A stretch of 64,000 bases of DNA from GWE2-42-39 sp942493345 (GTDB taxonomy: Bacteria > Bacteroidota > Bacteroidia > Bacteroidales > Prolixibacteraceae). This document shows, piece after piece, positions 28,286 to 36,937 of this stretch. A program made the position numbers and the translations under genes. The stretch spans positions 3,472,001 to 3,536,000 of the forward strand of contig OW818695.1 of NCBI GenBank assembly GCA_942493345.1, written 5' to 3'. The notes under the pieces were generated by a model, which was not told the DNA's origin, made no database searches, and worked only from the letters and a program-made list of their open reading frames with translations. Numbering within the stretch: position 1 is the stretch's first letter; every line of letters begins with the position of its first letter.

Positions 28286-29086
28286 TCAGGCTGGCTGATA
28301 ATGACGTTTCAACCAGCGGGCAAGCCCGTCGAGCCCCGGAAACAGCACCCGTTCGGTGATGTTTGCCTGGTCGAGTTTGTCGCGTACTTCCCATTTTAAT
28401 TCCTTCGGAATAATAATGCGCCGGAACATATCGGGGTGTTTTACCAGCCAGTGATCGAGGATGGACGTTGGGTCGCTCATCACCGAAAACAAGGCAAACT
28501 GGTTGACAATGCGCTCGTCGAGCGAAGGTGGTTCGAAAAAACAAACCTGGTCGGGACCCAGTTTTTGGTCGAATTCAGACAGCGATTCTGTTTTTTCGAG
28601 CATTTCCACTGTAAACGCATTGCATTTTTCTTCTTTCAGCAAAATATTCAGAGGTTCGGCTACCAGTTGATTGACCTTCACAAAATCGACTTTCCAGATC
28701 ACCCCGTCAATGTCGAATTTATCGGTATTGGCAGTGGCAAAATGCATGGCGATGAAAGGCGAGTAGGTCCAGTCGAGCAGGCGGGTCGGCAACCCATGAT
28801 GCTGGGCAAGCACCAGCAAACGCCAGAATGTGCTGGTCAGTTCCGGATCTTTGGTAATCGAATATTTTCGGAAATTTCGCAGTTGGTGGTATTCCAGCTC
28901 CGGCCGGTCGCCGCTGTTGCGCAAAAAACTGTTTTTCAGTTCGTAATTCATATCCGACAGACCCCGGAAAGCATAGTCCGACCGGTATCTTTTAAACTCC
29001 GGTTTCCATGCATCGAAATATACTTCTTCGCACAATTGATCCCAACTGTTGATAACAATATCGTTTTGACGGATTGCTTCTGGCAT
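28286..29086 (-). CDS. FRG-domain protein
   Basis: The 266-residue protein has the FRG signature YAFRGLSDMNYELKNSFLR at about residues 40-60. Conserved helices follow, with QHHGLPTRLLDWTYSPFIAMHFA at about residue 100, the block that defines the family together with the Phe-Arg-Gly. FRG-domain proteins are often found near mobile or defence genes; I know of no proven activity. There is no signal peptide, so it should be cytosolic. A perfect -7 box (TAAATTTG on the minus strand, 29109-29116) precedes it. It converges on rhaB with a 31-bp gap. Confidence 0.82.
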   Translation of the reverse strand: MPEAIRQNDIVINSWDQLCEEVYFDAWKPEFKRYRSDYAFRGLSDMNYELKNSFLRNSGDRPELEYHQLRNFRKYSITKDPELTSTFWRLLVLAQHHGLPTRLLDWTYSPFIAMHFATANTDKFDIDGVIWKVDFVKVNQLVAEPLNILLKEEKCNAFTVEMLEKTESLSEFDQKLGPDQVCFFEPPSLDERIVNQFALFSVMSDPTSILDHWLVKHPDMFRRIIIPKELKWEVRDKLDQANITERVLFPGLDGLARWLKRHYQPA

Positions 29087-29535
29087 AACACAAAGATTGA
29101 GTTTCTTTCAAATTTACTTTTTTTATTTCGGGCAACTACAACGGGCAACAGAAAATTATTGCAACGCACAGATGTTTGTTTACCTGTACAATCCTTCTTT
29201 TTTATTACACTATTTTTCCTTTTCAGTACATTCTTTTATTAATCTGCTGCATCTGTTCTGTCCGCCGCAAGTGAACCCGGTACTTTTGAGTGAAAATCGG
29301 AACGTTTATGGGATGTATAACAGGCGCCCAACCATATTGTTATTCTGGAAAAAGAAGGAGTGGACATTGATTTTATAAAGAAACACGATTTGGTGCTTGT
29401 CAGTCTTGAAGGTTGGGAAAAGCTGGTTCGTTCGAATAGTATATGGTTGAAAGATTTGCCTTCGGTACTTATTCTGAGATCGTAGGAACATCTGAAACGG
29501 ACACGCCTGAACAAAAACAGACGGTGGAAAAGGAA
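29087..29535. other. intergenic region with a possible gene remnant
   Basis: This stretch holds the divergent promoter of the FRG gene near 29109-29116 and a short plus-strand open frame (29321-29485) listed separately. The rest shows frequent stops and nothing recognisable. Confidence 0.4.
29321..29485 (+). pseudogene. possible gene remnant
   Basis: Fifty-four sense codons without a start lie between an in-frame TAA (29318-29320) and TAG (29483-29485). The translation includes HIVILEKEGVDIDFIKKHD and LVLVSLEGWEKLVR, which looks like an alternating helix/strand protein rather than random sequence. No start codon or ribosome site fits. I cannot name the parent protein. Confidence 0.25.
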
Positions 29536-29781
29536 TTAATTTGGCCTGACTTTTACATAAGGAGCCAGCAACTCGTTAGAACCGCCTGAAACAGTAACAA
29601 CAGAATCTTTCTTTCCGGTCATTCCTTTTTGAAGTTCTTCTTTTAATGCTTTCGGTGGCTGAATAATTTCTTTTTTTGTTTGTACCGTATCGGTTCTGAA
29701 TTTAGTGTTCAAATCAATATTTGAAGTAATTTTTAGACCCAAAAGGTAAAAAATAGATGAGGTGAGAATAATGTATTTCAT
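29536..29781 (-). CDS. small secreted or membrane-anchored hypothetical protein
   Basis: The 81-residue protein has an N-terminal hydrophobic segment (IILTSSIFYLLGLK) and a polar tail containing KKEIIQPPKALKEELQK. It has no recognised domain. A perfect -7 box on the minus strand (TAGCTTTG, complement of 29838-29845) about 55 bp upstream supports it as a real gene. It stands alone. Confidence 0.45.
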   Translation of the reverse strand: MKYIILTSSIFYLLGLKITSNIDLNTKFRTDTVQTKKEIIQPPKALKEELQKGMTGKKDSVVTVSGGSNELLAPYVKVRPN

Positions 29782-29944
29782 GGCTAAAATTTTTTATTCG
29801 ATGAAAAAATAAATCTTTTTTTTGTAGTTTTCAGTTTCAAAGCTACAATTATTAGTTTATTGAAGAACAAGAAAATCTGTGAATAAATGTGAAAATACGG
29901 TTAACCATTTGTTTTTTTCGATGACCAGAAACCCTTATCTGAGA

Positions 29945-30934
29945 TTAGTCATGTTTTGGAAATACGATGTTTGCATCTTTTCTTACCCGATCTAGGATTT
30001 CCATCAGGTCGGCGGAAAAAGACAAAGGCATCATATCACTTTCTGTTTTTCCCTGGTCGAGGCATTGCATCACATGAGCGGCTTCGTACTGATAACCGGC
30101 TCCTTCGTTGTTTCCCGTATCAATCAGTTCTTCTTTCTGGGTGCTTGATTCCCAAACAGAGATGGTGGTTGGTGTGAACCAGCGACGATTGAGTTTCAGG
30201 ATGCCTTTTTCGCACCAGAATTCAGTTTCAACAGAGGAATGGCAGGCGAAGCTGGAAGTCAGTGTGGCCAATTGTCCGCCCGGGTATTTAAAGCTCATCA
30301 AAATACTTTCTTCGGCGCCGGTTGTACTGAATTCGGCCATAGTTCGTATTTCCGATGGTTTACCCAGTGTGGCAAGCGAAGCAAAAACAGGGTAAAGGCC
30401 AATATCCAGCAGCGAACCGCCTCCAAGATCAACATTGTACAAACGTTTTTCAGGATTGAATTCGGCATTAAACGCGAAGTCGGAACGAACGATTTTCAAC
30501 GCACCGAGTCGGTCCGAATGAAGAATTTCCAATGCTTTGTTGAAACTGGGTTGAAAACGCGTCCAGAAAGCCTCCATCAGAAAAGTGTTATTCTCTTTGG
30601 CGCAGGCAATCATTTCTGATACTTCACGCGAGTTGATGGCAAACGCTTTTTCGCACAGAACGGCTTTTTTGTGTTTCAAGCACAAAATGGCATGTTCGTG
30701 GTGGTGCGAATGCGGAGTAGCTATGTACACCACATCGACAGCCGGATCGGCAACCATTTCTTCGTAACTGCCATACGCTTTCTCAAACCCGTGATTGCCG
30801 GCAAACTGTTTAGCACGTTCGAAATCGCGCGAGGCAGTAGCATACAGGTTGGCATTTAGCAACAATTTCAGGTCGCCGACAAATTTGGCGGCTATTTTTC
30901 CGCAGCCTAAAACGGCCCAATTATATGTTTTCAA
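29945..30934 (-). CDS. Gfo/Idh/MocA-family oxidoreductase
   Basis: The 329-residue protein has an N-terminal Rossmann fold (LGCGKIAAKFVGDL) and the segment DVVYIATPHSHHHEHAILCLKHKKAVLCEKAFA. The family's catalytic-region EKP is EKA here, as in dihydrodiol-dehydrogenase-like members. The second domain contains GGGSLLDIGLYPV, which binds the sugar in relatives. It is probably a cytosolic NAD(P)-dependent dehydrogenase for a sugar or cyclitol. The start is a TTG whose last two bases form part of the preceding gene's TGA stop (4-bp overlap), so translation is likely coupled to the esterase. Confidence 0.85.
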   Translation of the reverse strand: MKTYNWAVLGCGKIAAKFVGDLKLLLNANLYATASRDFERAKQFAGNHGFEKAYGSYEEMVADPAVDVVYIATPHSHHHEHAILCLKHKKAVLCEKAFAINSREVSEMIACAKENNTFLMEAFWTRFQPSFNKALEILHSDRLGALKIVRSDFAFNAEFNPEKRLYNVDLGGGSLLDIGLYPVFASLATLGKPSEIRTMAEFSTTGAEESILMSFKYPGGQLATLTSSFACHSSVETEFWCEKGILKLNRRWFTPTTISVWESSTQKEELIDTGNNEGAGYQYEAAHVMQCLDQGKTESDMMPLSFSADLMEILDRVRKDANIVFPKHD

Positions 30935-31770
30935 TTTTGTTTCGATTTTAAAATTTGATCAATTTGTTTTAACAGAATGTGGTTGGCGGGACCGTTCATT
31001 GCTCCGTGGTCGAACCCATCAAGTTCGTAAAGGCTGGTTTGTTGATGCCCGGCAACCTTCATCATCCGGTACAGATATGCATTTTCTTCGTAGCGGCCCA
31101 GCATTTCCAGTTCGCGGTCTCCGGTAATTAGCACCAATGGCGGGGCATCGGGACGCACATGATACAGCGGCGCATATTTATCGACAATCGGTTGTGTGTT
31201 TTTTATTTCCATTTCGTTGCGCACCGCTGCATGGGTGATGGTGTGCCCACTGAAAGGGATCAGTCCGGCAATCGAGTCGGCGTCGATTCCGAATTTGGCG
31301 AGGTAACTTTTATCGAGGCCAATCATGCTGGTCAGATAACCGCCTGCCGAGTGGCCGGAAACAAAAATTTTCATACGACTGCCGCCGTATTTTTCAATAT
31401 TCCGGAAAACCCATGCAACTGAGGCTGCTGCATCTTCAATATAAACCGGGCATTTAACCTTGGGATATAAACGATAGTTGACTGCAACTACTGCAATTCC
31501 CTTGTTTTTTAGTTCATTGGAAATATATTTTTGCCCGCTGTTCAATCCTCCTCCATGAAACCATACTACGGTTGCGAAGTCTTTCTTATTTTCGGGATAG
31601 TAGATGTCGAGCTTACAACGTTCGAGCATGTAATCGGTTTTCACTCCTTCGTAAACATCGGAATACGTCAGGTTTTCAATTAATTTGTACGATACAGGGA
31701 TTTCCTGGGAAAAAGCTGTATACAAAACTCCGCAAAATGAAAACAGGAAGATTAGTGATTTGAACTTCAT
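30931..31770 (-). CDS. secreted alpha/beta-hydrolase (carboxylesterase type)
   Basis: The 279-residue protein has a signal peptide (residues 1-21, cleavage after FSQ). The oxyanion HGGG is at residues 72-75 and the nucleophile is Ser141 in GHSAGG. An acidic residue in ITGDRELE and His in FDHGAMNG complete a plausible triad. It resembles the HSL/BD-FAE group, which includes bacterial feruloyl and acetyl esterases. It forms a translationally coupled pair with the downstream oxidoreductase, so both may act on one released sugar derivative. Confidence 0.85.
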   Translation of the reverse strand: MKFKSLIFLFSFCGVLYTAFSQEIPVSYKLIENLTYSDVYEGVKTDYMLERCKLDIYYPENKKDFATVVWFHGGGLNSGQKYISNELKNKGIAVVAVNYRLYPKVKCPVYIEDAAASVAWVFRNIEKYGGSRMKIFVSGHSAGGYLTSMIGLDKSYLAKFGIDADSIAGLIPFSGHTITHAAVRNEMEIKNTQPIVDKYAPLYHVRPDAPPLVLITGDRELEMLGRYEENAYLYRMMKVAGHQQTSLYELDGFDHGAMNGPANHILLKQIDQILKSKQN

Positions 31771-31916
31771 CGGAATGTGTTTTTGTTTATCACATCAGCA
31801 AATATAACCGATTCAGAACAATCGGCCGGAGCTTTTTTATTTTTTTTGAAATTACCGGAAAAAGAGCCACTTTTGCGATTATCAATTACATGGAGAGACC
31901 AAATTTAAACATCAAG

Positions 31917-32846
31917 ATGAAACGAATATCTTATTTTTTATTTGCCTGTTTGCTGTTTTCCTGTTCAGGAACTAAAAACAAACCGGAACAAACATCGGCT
32001 GAACGATCAGAAAAATCAGCATCTGCAAATAGTACAACTCAATCGGCGGTACAGAATGTTGAATCCGAAATGATTCAAATTTCTGCGGGAACATACACAA
32101 TTGGGAGCAATACAAGTATTCCGAACGATGCTCCTGCGCATGAAGTTACTTTGCCGTCGTATTATCTTGACAAAACTCCGGTAACTGTGGCACAATTTCG
32201 AAAATTTATCCAGGCAACAGGCTATAAAACAGAGGCCGAAAATTATGGCGATGCCGGTGTATTTAATCTTGATATCCAACAGTGGCAGCTGGTAAAAGGC
32301 GCGAACTGGGAATACCCGTTTGGCCCGTCGGGTCAAAAAGCAGAAGATAATCACCCGGTGACGCAGGTAAGCTGGACCGATGCCTCGCAATACGCAAGCT
32401 GGGCCGGAAAGCGCCTGCCCACAGAAGCAGAGTGGGAAGTTGCAGCCAATAGCGGTAAAAAAACTGGAACCCGTTTCAGCTGGGGAAACGATTTGCTGGT
32501 TGACGGCAAATACAAGGCCAATGTTTGGCAGGGAAATGATATTGCCAGTGCAAAAGTTGAAGATGGTTACATGTTTACTTCGCCGGTGGGCGCTTTTGAC
32601 ACCAACGAGGCTGGTTTTACCGATATGGGCGGAAATGTGTGGAACTGGTGTGCCGATGTTTTCCAACCTTACACGGGCAGTCAGATGCAATTCCAGGTAA
32701 ATGAAAATGTAAAAGTCATCAGGGGCGGGTCGTTCTTTTTCGACCAGTACGCGGAGAACAGTTTTACCACTACCGGCCGTTTCTTTAACTCAATGGAAAC
32801 CTCACTGTTTAACACTGGTTTTCGTTGTGCAAAAGATGCCCGTTAA
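31917..32846 (+). CDS. formylglycine-generating-enzyme-like lipoprotein lacking the active-site cysteines
   Basis: The 309-residue protein has a lipoprotein signal peptide (MKRISYFLFACLLFSCSG). The FGE-sulfatase domain starts at EMIQISAGTYTIGSN, with PVTQVSWTDASQYASWAGKRLPTEAEWEVAA, FTDMGGNVWNWC, VIRGGSFFF and NTGFRCA. In catalytic FGE the C-terminal segment after RGGS carries two Cys that bind copper; here it reads FFFDQYAENSFTTTGRFF, with none. So it keeps the fold but probably not sulfatase-activating chemistry, like many gliding-motility and sugar-binding relatives. The ATG at 31917 fits the lipoprotein signal better than the one at 31890. It converges on the CDF gene with a 4-bp overlap of the stops. 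Confidence 0.85.
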   Translation: MKRISYFLFACLLFSCSGTKNKPEQTSAERSEKSASANSTTQSAVQNVESEMIQISAGTYTIGSNTSIPNDAPAHEVTLPSYYLDKTPVTVAQFRKFIQATGYKTEAENYGDAGVFNLDIQQWQLVKGANWEYPFGPSGQKAEDNHPVTQVSWTDASQYASWAGKRLPTEAEWEVAANSGKKTGTRFSWGNDLLVDGKYKANVWQGNDIASAKVEDGYMFTSPVGAFDTNEAGFTDMGGNVWNWCADVFQPYTGSQMQFQVNENVKVIRGGSFFFDQYAENSFTTTGRFFNSMETSLFNTGFRCAKDAR

Positions 32847-33475
32847 GGTTGCCCGATTTTTATATCCAGCAATATTTTTCCTGAATCTTTCAGCAATCCG
32901 ACCGACCATTTGATAATTACCAGCGAGCTGATAATAGCCGCGATAATGTCGATAAACGGAATTCCCCAAAGTAGGGCAGCAGTCAATCCCAGTATTGCAG
33001 AAAGGCTTGTCAGCGAATCGGCAAGCACATGCAGATAGGCTGCCCTGATGTTGTGATCGGAATGATCGTGGTCGTGACGAAGGATTACAGCGCTGACAAT
33101 ATTTACCACAAGCCCAACTATTGCCACCAGAATGGCATCCGTGTAATTGATTTCAACCGGGGTGAATATCCGGGAAGCCGCTTCAGCCATTATTACAAAG
33201 GAAAAAATCAACAACATCAAGCCGCTGCTGTATCCTGAAAGAGAAAGGATTTTTTCCGTATTGCCGGTATATTTTTTACTTTTTTCGAGGCGTCGCACAA
33301 AAATATAGGCCACCCAGCTCAGTCCAATTGCAAGAACATGCGAACCCATGTGAATACCATCGGCAAGTAGCGCCATTGAGCCGGAAGTGATGCCAAATAG
33401 TATTTCAACAACCATGGTTATTGCGGTAAGCAACACCACCCATTTTGTTTTTCTTTCGTGATTCACCTGTTCCAT
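32843..33475 (-). CDS. cation diffusion facilitator (CDF) metal efflux protein, short form
   Basis: The 210-residue protein has six membrane helices and the CDF metal site. ADGIHMGSH in helix 2 and HVLADSLTS in helix 5 give the usual Asp/His ligands, and a His/Asp-rich loop (RHDHDHSDHN) precedes helix 5. The C-terminal cytoplasmic metallochaperone-like domain is missing, so the protein is about 90 residues shorter than typical members. It likely exports Zn2+, Co2+ or a similar divalent ion from the cytoplasm. A periplasmic HMA-domain protein is encoded 53 bp upstream on the same strand. Confidence 0.88.
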   Translation of the reverse strand: MEQVNHERKTKWVVLLTAITMVVEILFGITSGSMALLADGIHMGSHVLAIGLSWVAYIFVRRLEKSKKYTGNTEKILSLSGYSSGLMLLIFSFVIMAEAASRIFTPVEINYTDAILVAIVGLVVNIVSAVILRHDHDHSDHNIRAAYLHVLADSLTSLSAILGLTAALLWGIPFIDIIAAIISSLVIIKWSVGLLKDSGKILLDIKIGQP

Positions 33476-33528
33476 AATTTAGAAAACAAACAACTCTGCA
33501 AAATAATCATTTACAGTGTTGTAAATAA

Positions 33529-33861
33529 TTATTCTCGGTATTTACAGCATTCGGGCAATGCCTTGTAGACTTTGTCACTGGCTTTAAACCGGTTGGTGTC
33601 GTGACCAACTTCGGCAAGTTTCTTCTGAATGTCTTCCAGTTTTACTTTCGATTCATCGAAAGTTACTTTCAGCATTTTTGTTTCTTTGTACCAGTCGGCT
33701 TTGGTGACACCATTCATCGATTTTACCGTTTTTTCAATTCGTTGCTCGCACATGCCGCAACTGCCATATACCTTGAATTTTTCGGTTTTATTTTCTGCGA
33801 AAACGGCTATTGTTCCCATCAGGAACACCAACACGAAACTTATAATCTTTATTTTCAGCAT
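33529..33861 (-). CDS. secreted heavy-metal-associated (HMA) domain protein
   Basis: The 110-residue protein has a signal peptide (MLKIKIISFVLVFLMGTIAVFA). One HMA fold follows, with the metal-binding CGMC inside YGSCGMCEQRIE, at residues 35-38. A C-terminal CCKYRE gives two further Cys. It should bind Cu(I) or another soft metal in the periplasm. It lies directly upstream of the CDF exporter on the same strand and probably hands over or buffers metal for that system. Confidence 0.87.
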   Translation of the reverse strand: MLKIKIISFVLVFLMGTIAVFAENKTEKFKVYGSCGMCEQRIEKTVKSMNGVTKADWYKETKMLKVTFDESKVKLEDIQKKLAEVGHDTNRFKASDKVYKALPECCKYRE

Positions 33862-33963
33862 ACCAAATTTTAGTTTAAACCTACATTTTACTGATATTTA
33901 CAGAAACACCGGATTCATAAAAATGTTGACTTTTATAGTGAAAAACGTATTGCCGGGAATAAA

Positions 33964-34899
33964 TTATTCAGAACAGTTCTTTTTGGAGTATAGTTTGTAA
34001 AGAATTACCTTGTTTGAGTTCTTGTTTTTGTCGAGGATATTCACCAACAGTGCGCCTGTGATGAAGATACCCAAACAGATCAGTCCGGCCAGGAAAAGGA
34101 TCATAATCAGCGTGCTCGACCAGCCGATAAGGGCGTCGCCAATCATCTTTTTGTATAGGACAACCCCGATGCCAATCACGAAAAAGCTAATAAAAATGAT
34201 AAATAATTTCAGGATGCTAAACAGAACTTCCCTCGACAATTCAATCATTGACCGGATGCCGTGTTCAATCAATGCGGCCAGGTTCATTTTTGTTTTTCCA
34301 CCCAGACGTTTTGGACGATCCCAGCGAAAACCGGTTTGTTTCCCTTTTTGTTTTACCAGGTACGCAGCCAGATGAATAAACGAGTTATGCACGGCTCCCA
34401 ATAAAACCTTTTTGTTGATCAGTACAAAATTTCCGTAGTTCATGTATTTGCCGGTTGTTAAACGGAAGGTGAACCGATAAATGGCATACCCAATTTTGAA
34501 ACGGAGGTTTTCGTTGCGCTTTCCGCGGATTACCTTTACAATATCGTAATCGAGATAATCCACCAGTTTTTTAATGGCTTCCGGGTCGTCTTCTCCATCC
34601 GAATCCATTACAATGCAATGGGTAATCGGAAGGTTCTCGGCATATACCATTCCCTGGTAAATAGCGCCCTGATGACCTTGGTTGAAGAATAAATCGAGTA
34701 CCGAAATGCAAATATTCGGAGACGAGGGGGTGAATTTTGCCAACAGGTTCAGGGTTTGGTCGGTTGAACTGTCGTTTACCGCAACAATATGGAACGAATA
34801 GGGGAGAGCTGCAAGTTGCTTTTCCAAGCGGTGAAGGAAGTCAGAAACAATCAGTTCTTCGTTATAACATGGTAAAATAATAGCTATCGAAGGTTCCAT
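33964..34899 (-). CDS. GtrB/DPM1-type glycosyltransferase with two C-terminal membrane helices
   Basis: The 311-residue protein has a GT2 domain (ILPCYNEE near residue 8, MDSDGEDDPE at about 98-107). Two membrane helices follow at about residues 230-255 and 265-295. This is the arrangement of polyprenyl-phosphate glycosyltransferases such as GtrB, which load a sugar onto undecaprenyl phosphate for envelope polymers. The FGFRWDRPKRLGGKTKMN loop (here TGFRWD...) before the helices is typical. The sugar is unknown. It stands alone. Confidence 0.85.
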   Translation of the reverse strand: MEPSIAIILPCYNEELIVSDFLHRLEKQLAALPYSFHIVAVNDSSTDQTLNLLAKFTPSSPNICISVLDLFFNQGHQGAIYQGMVYAENLPITHCIVMDSDGEDDPEAIKKLVDYLDYDIVKVIRGKRNENLRFKIGYAIYRFTFRLTTGKYMNYGNFVLINKKVLLGAVHNSFIHLAAYLVKQKGKQTGFRWDRPKRLGGKTKMNLAALIEHGIRSMIELSREVLFSILKLFIIFISFFVIGIGVVLYKKMIGDALIGWSSTLIMILFLAGLICLGIFITGALLVNILDKNKNSNKVILYKLYSKKNCSE

Positions 34900-35043
34900 A
34901 GGTTAAGGTAAATGAGTCTGATGGTCTCAAAAATAGCAAGAAAAAGGGAACTGGCAAGGAAATGGGATGAGTATGAACTTTTCTTTTTCATCCGGAACAG
35001 CCATTCTCTTTTGAAAAAAGCCATCTCCCGGACACTTGTTTTC

Positions 35044-35080
35044 AATCCCAGTGCTAAATTGTGCTGCCCTTTCAGGGCGT
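35044..35080. repeat. probable dispersed intergenic repeat
   Basis: The sequence around GCTAAATTGTGCTGCCCTT resembles a short intergenic repeat that I remember from other Bacteroidota, seen there as spurious peptides containing ALKGQHN. No second copy was found in this window, so the call rests on memory. Confidence 0.35.
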
Positions 35081-35107
35081 TTTTAAACACAATCAGGTTT
35101 TATAAGC

Positions 35108-35145
35108 AAAAAAAATCTCCTGCCGACCGGCAGGAGATTTTTTTT
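35108..35145. terminator. strong bidirectional terminator after PPi-PFK
   Basis: A perfect 17-bp stem (35108-35124 and 35129-35145) with a GACC loop has an A-run on one flank and a T-run on the other. It therefore works in both directions. It closes the phosphofructokinase transcript, whose stop is at 35167. Confidence 0.9.
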
Positions 35146-35166
35146 CAGTAACTATTTTAGAAAAAA

Positions 35167-36822
35167 TTATGCTTTTTCGAGTTCCAATGTTTTGGTCGGG
35201 CGATCGCAAACTTCGGTTGGCCCCCAGTACTGGATTGGTCCCGGGTACATGTAGTTGGTTTCGATAGCCCATTTTTCGCGGTTGGCAGCCAGGTATTTGA
35301 ATGGCGCTCCATCCAATTCAACCAATGCTTTCTGGATCACCGGTTTCATGTGGCCATGACGGCGTTCCATGTTCATCATCATGGTAACCGGCACCCCGCC
35401 GGCGATCCATTGGTCGGCAGGAGCAGTAAGGTTGCGAACCGATGCCATATAACCGGTTTTTCCGGCGCTAATCAGCACCGAAGCTGTGTAACCCAGCGAG
35501 TAGCAATAATCGGCATCGAAATTCGACGGGGCAGCGCAACGGCCTTCGTAGCCGAAGAAATGGTACTGCGTTCCGAATTTGCCTTTGTATTCGCCAGCTT
35601 TTTTCATCTCTTTCAAACGGGCTTTTACCATTTCACCCAGCAGTTTTTCCGTTTCAATCAGCGAAACCTGAACATTTCCGTGCGGGTCGCGATCCAAAGT
35701 CAATTGGTCGGCGATTCCGCCTGGCAACGATTTGTATACTTTGGCTGATTCAGCCGACAGGATACCGGCAACAAATGCGCGGCCTTCAGCTTTATCCGTA
35801 AATGCCTTGAATTTCTTTTCCGACTCCGAACCTTCAACCAGCAAGTCGTTTAACTCGGCAATCAGGGCTTTCATTTCCGGAACAAATTCAACCAAACCTT
35901 CAGGAATTAAGGCAACGCCAAAGTTCTCGCCGTTGTTGCCACGACGGGCAATAATTCCGGCCATATAATCGACGATTTCGCCCAAAGTTTGCTTTTTGGC
36001 AGCCACTTCTTCCGAAATAAGCGTGATGTTTGGCTGGGTTTGCAGGGCAGCTTCCAAACCGATATGCGAAGCCGAACGGCCCATCAGTTTAATAAAGTGC
36101 CAGTATTTTTTTGCTGAATTGGCATCGCGCTGGATGTTGCCAATCAGTTCGGAATAAACTTTTACAGCGGTATCGAAACCAAACGATGTTTCAATCATTT
36201 CGTTTTTCAGGTCACCATCGATGGTTTTCGGGCAACCGATTACCTGTACGCCTGCTTTTTTCGCTGCATAATATTCGGCCAGCACACATGCGTTGGTATT
36301 GCTGTCGTCGCCGCCAATGATTACCAGCGCTTTAATATCCAGTTTTTTCATGATTTCCAACCCTTTGTCGAACTGGGCTTCTTCTTCGAGTTTGGTACGT
36401 CCCGAACCAATGATGTCGAAGCCGCCAGTGTTGCGGAAACCTTCGAGGAAATCAGCCGTAATTTCCACGTATTTGTGATCGACCAATCCGCCGGGACCGC
36501 CCAGGAAACCATACAATTTGCTGCTGGTATTCAGTTTTTTGATGCCGTCGAAAATACCGGAAATCACGTTGTGGCCGCCAGGAGCTTGTCCGCCCGACAA
36601 AATTACGCCTACGTTGAACGCCGGAACGTTTGCTGCTGCAGCACCTTCTTCGAAAGTGATGAGCGGCATGCCGTAGGTATTGGGAAATAACTGTTTGATT
36701 TCGGCCTGATCGGCAATCGATTCCGTGGCCGCTCCGTCAACGAGTTTAACGGCAACTTTCAACGATTTGGGCAATTTAGGCTGGTAGGCAGCCCGTGCTT
36801 TTTGTAATGCGCTTATGGTCAT
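35167..36822 (-). CDS. pfp: pyrophosphate-dependent phosphofructokinase
   Basis: The 551-residue protein belongs to the long PPi-PFK clade. GVILSGGQAPGGHNV binds the phosphoryl donor. GGDDS (residues 170-174) has Asp where ATP enzymes have Gly, and PKTIDGD (198-204) has the matching Lys; together they mark PPi use. It interconverts fructose 6-phosphate and fructose 1,6-bisphosphate in the cytoplasm using pyrophosphate, in a reversible step. It is a single gene, closed by the terminator at 35108-35145. Confidence 0.93.
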   Translation of the reverse strand: MTISALQKARAAYQPKLPKSLKVAVKLVDGAATESIADQAEIKQLFPNTYGMPLITFEEGAAAANVPAFNVGVILSGGQAPGGHNVISGIFDGIKKLNTSSKLYGFLGGPGGLVDHKYVEITADFLEGFRNTGGFDIIGSGRTKLEEEAQFDKGLEIMKKLDIKALVIIGGDDSNTNACVLAEYYAAKKAGVQVIGCPKTIDGDLKNEMIETSFGFDTAVKVYSELIGNIQRDANSAKKYWHFIKLMGRSASHIGLEAALQTQPNITLISEEVAAKKQTLGEIVDYMAGIIARRGNNGENFGVALIPEGLVEFVPEMKALIAELNDLLVEGSESEKKFKAFTDKAEGRAFVAGILSAESAKVYKSLPGGIADQLTLDRDPHGNVQVSLIETEKLLGEMVKARLKEMKKAGEYKGKFGTQYHFFGYEGRCAAPSNFDADYCYSLGYTASVLISAGKTGYMASVRNLTAPADQWIAGGVPVTMMMNMERRHGHMKPVIQKALVELDGAPFKYLAANREKWAIETNYMYPGPIQYWGPTEVCDRPTKTLELEKA

Positions 36823-36937
36823 ATTTTAAAAATTTTAGATAGATAATTTTCAATTCGGAAAAAAACGTTGCTAAAATATGCTAATTTGATGGTTTTACCT
36901 AGCTCCATACTTCGGTTTTTAGGTATTTAAAGTAAAT

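Noticed and set aside
34912..35151. 79-codon plus-strand frame and an overlapping minus-strand frame
   Set aside because: Both run through a dispersed-repeat-like stretch, and the plus-strand one also through the terminator at 35108-35145. Neither has a recognisable fold.
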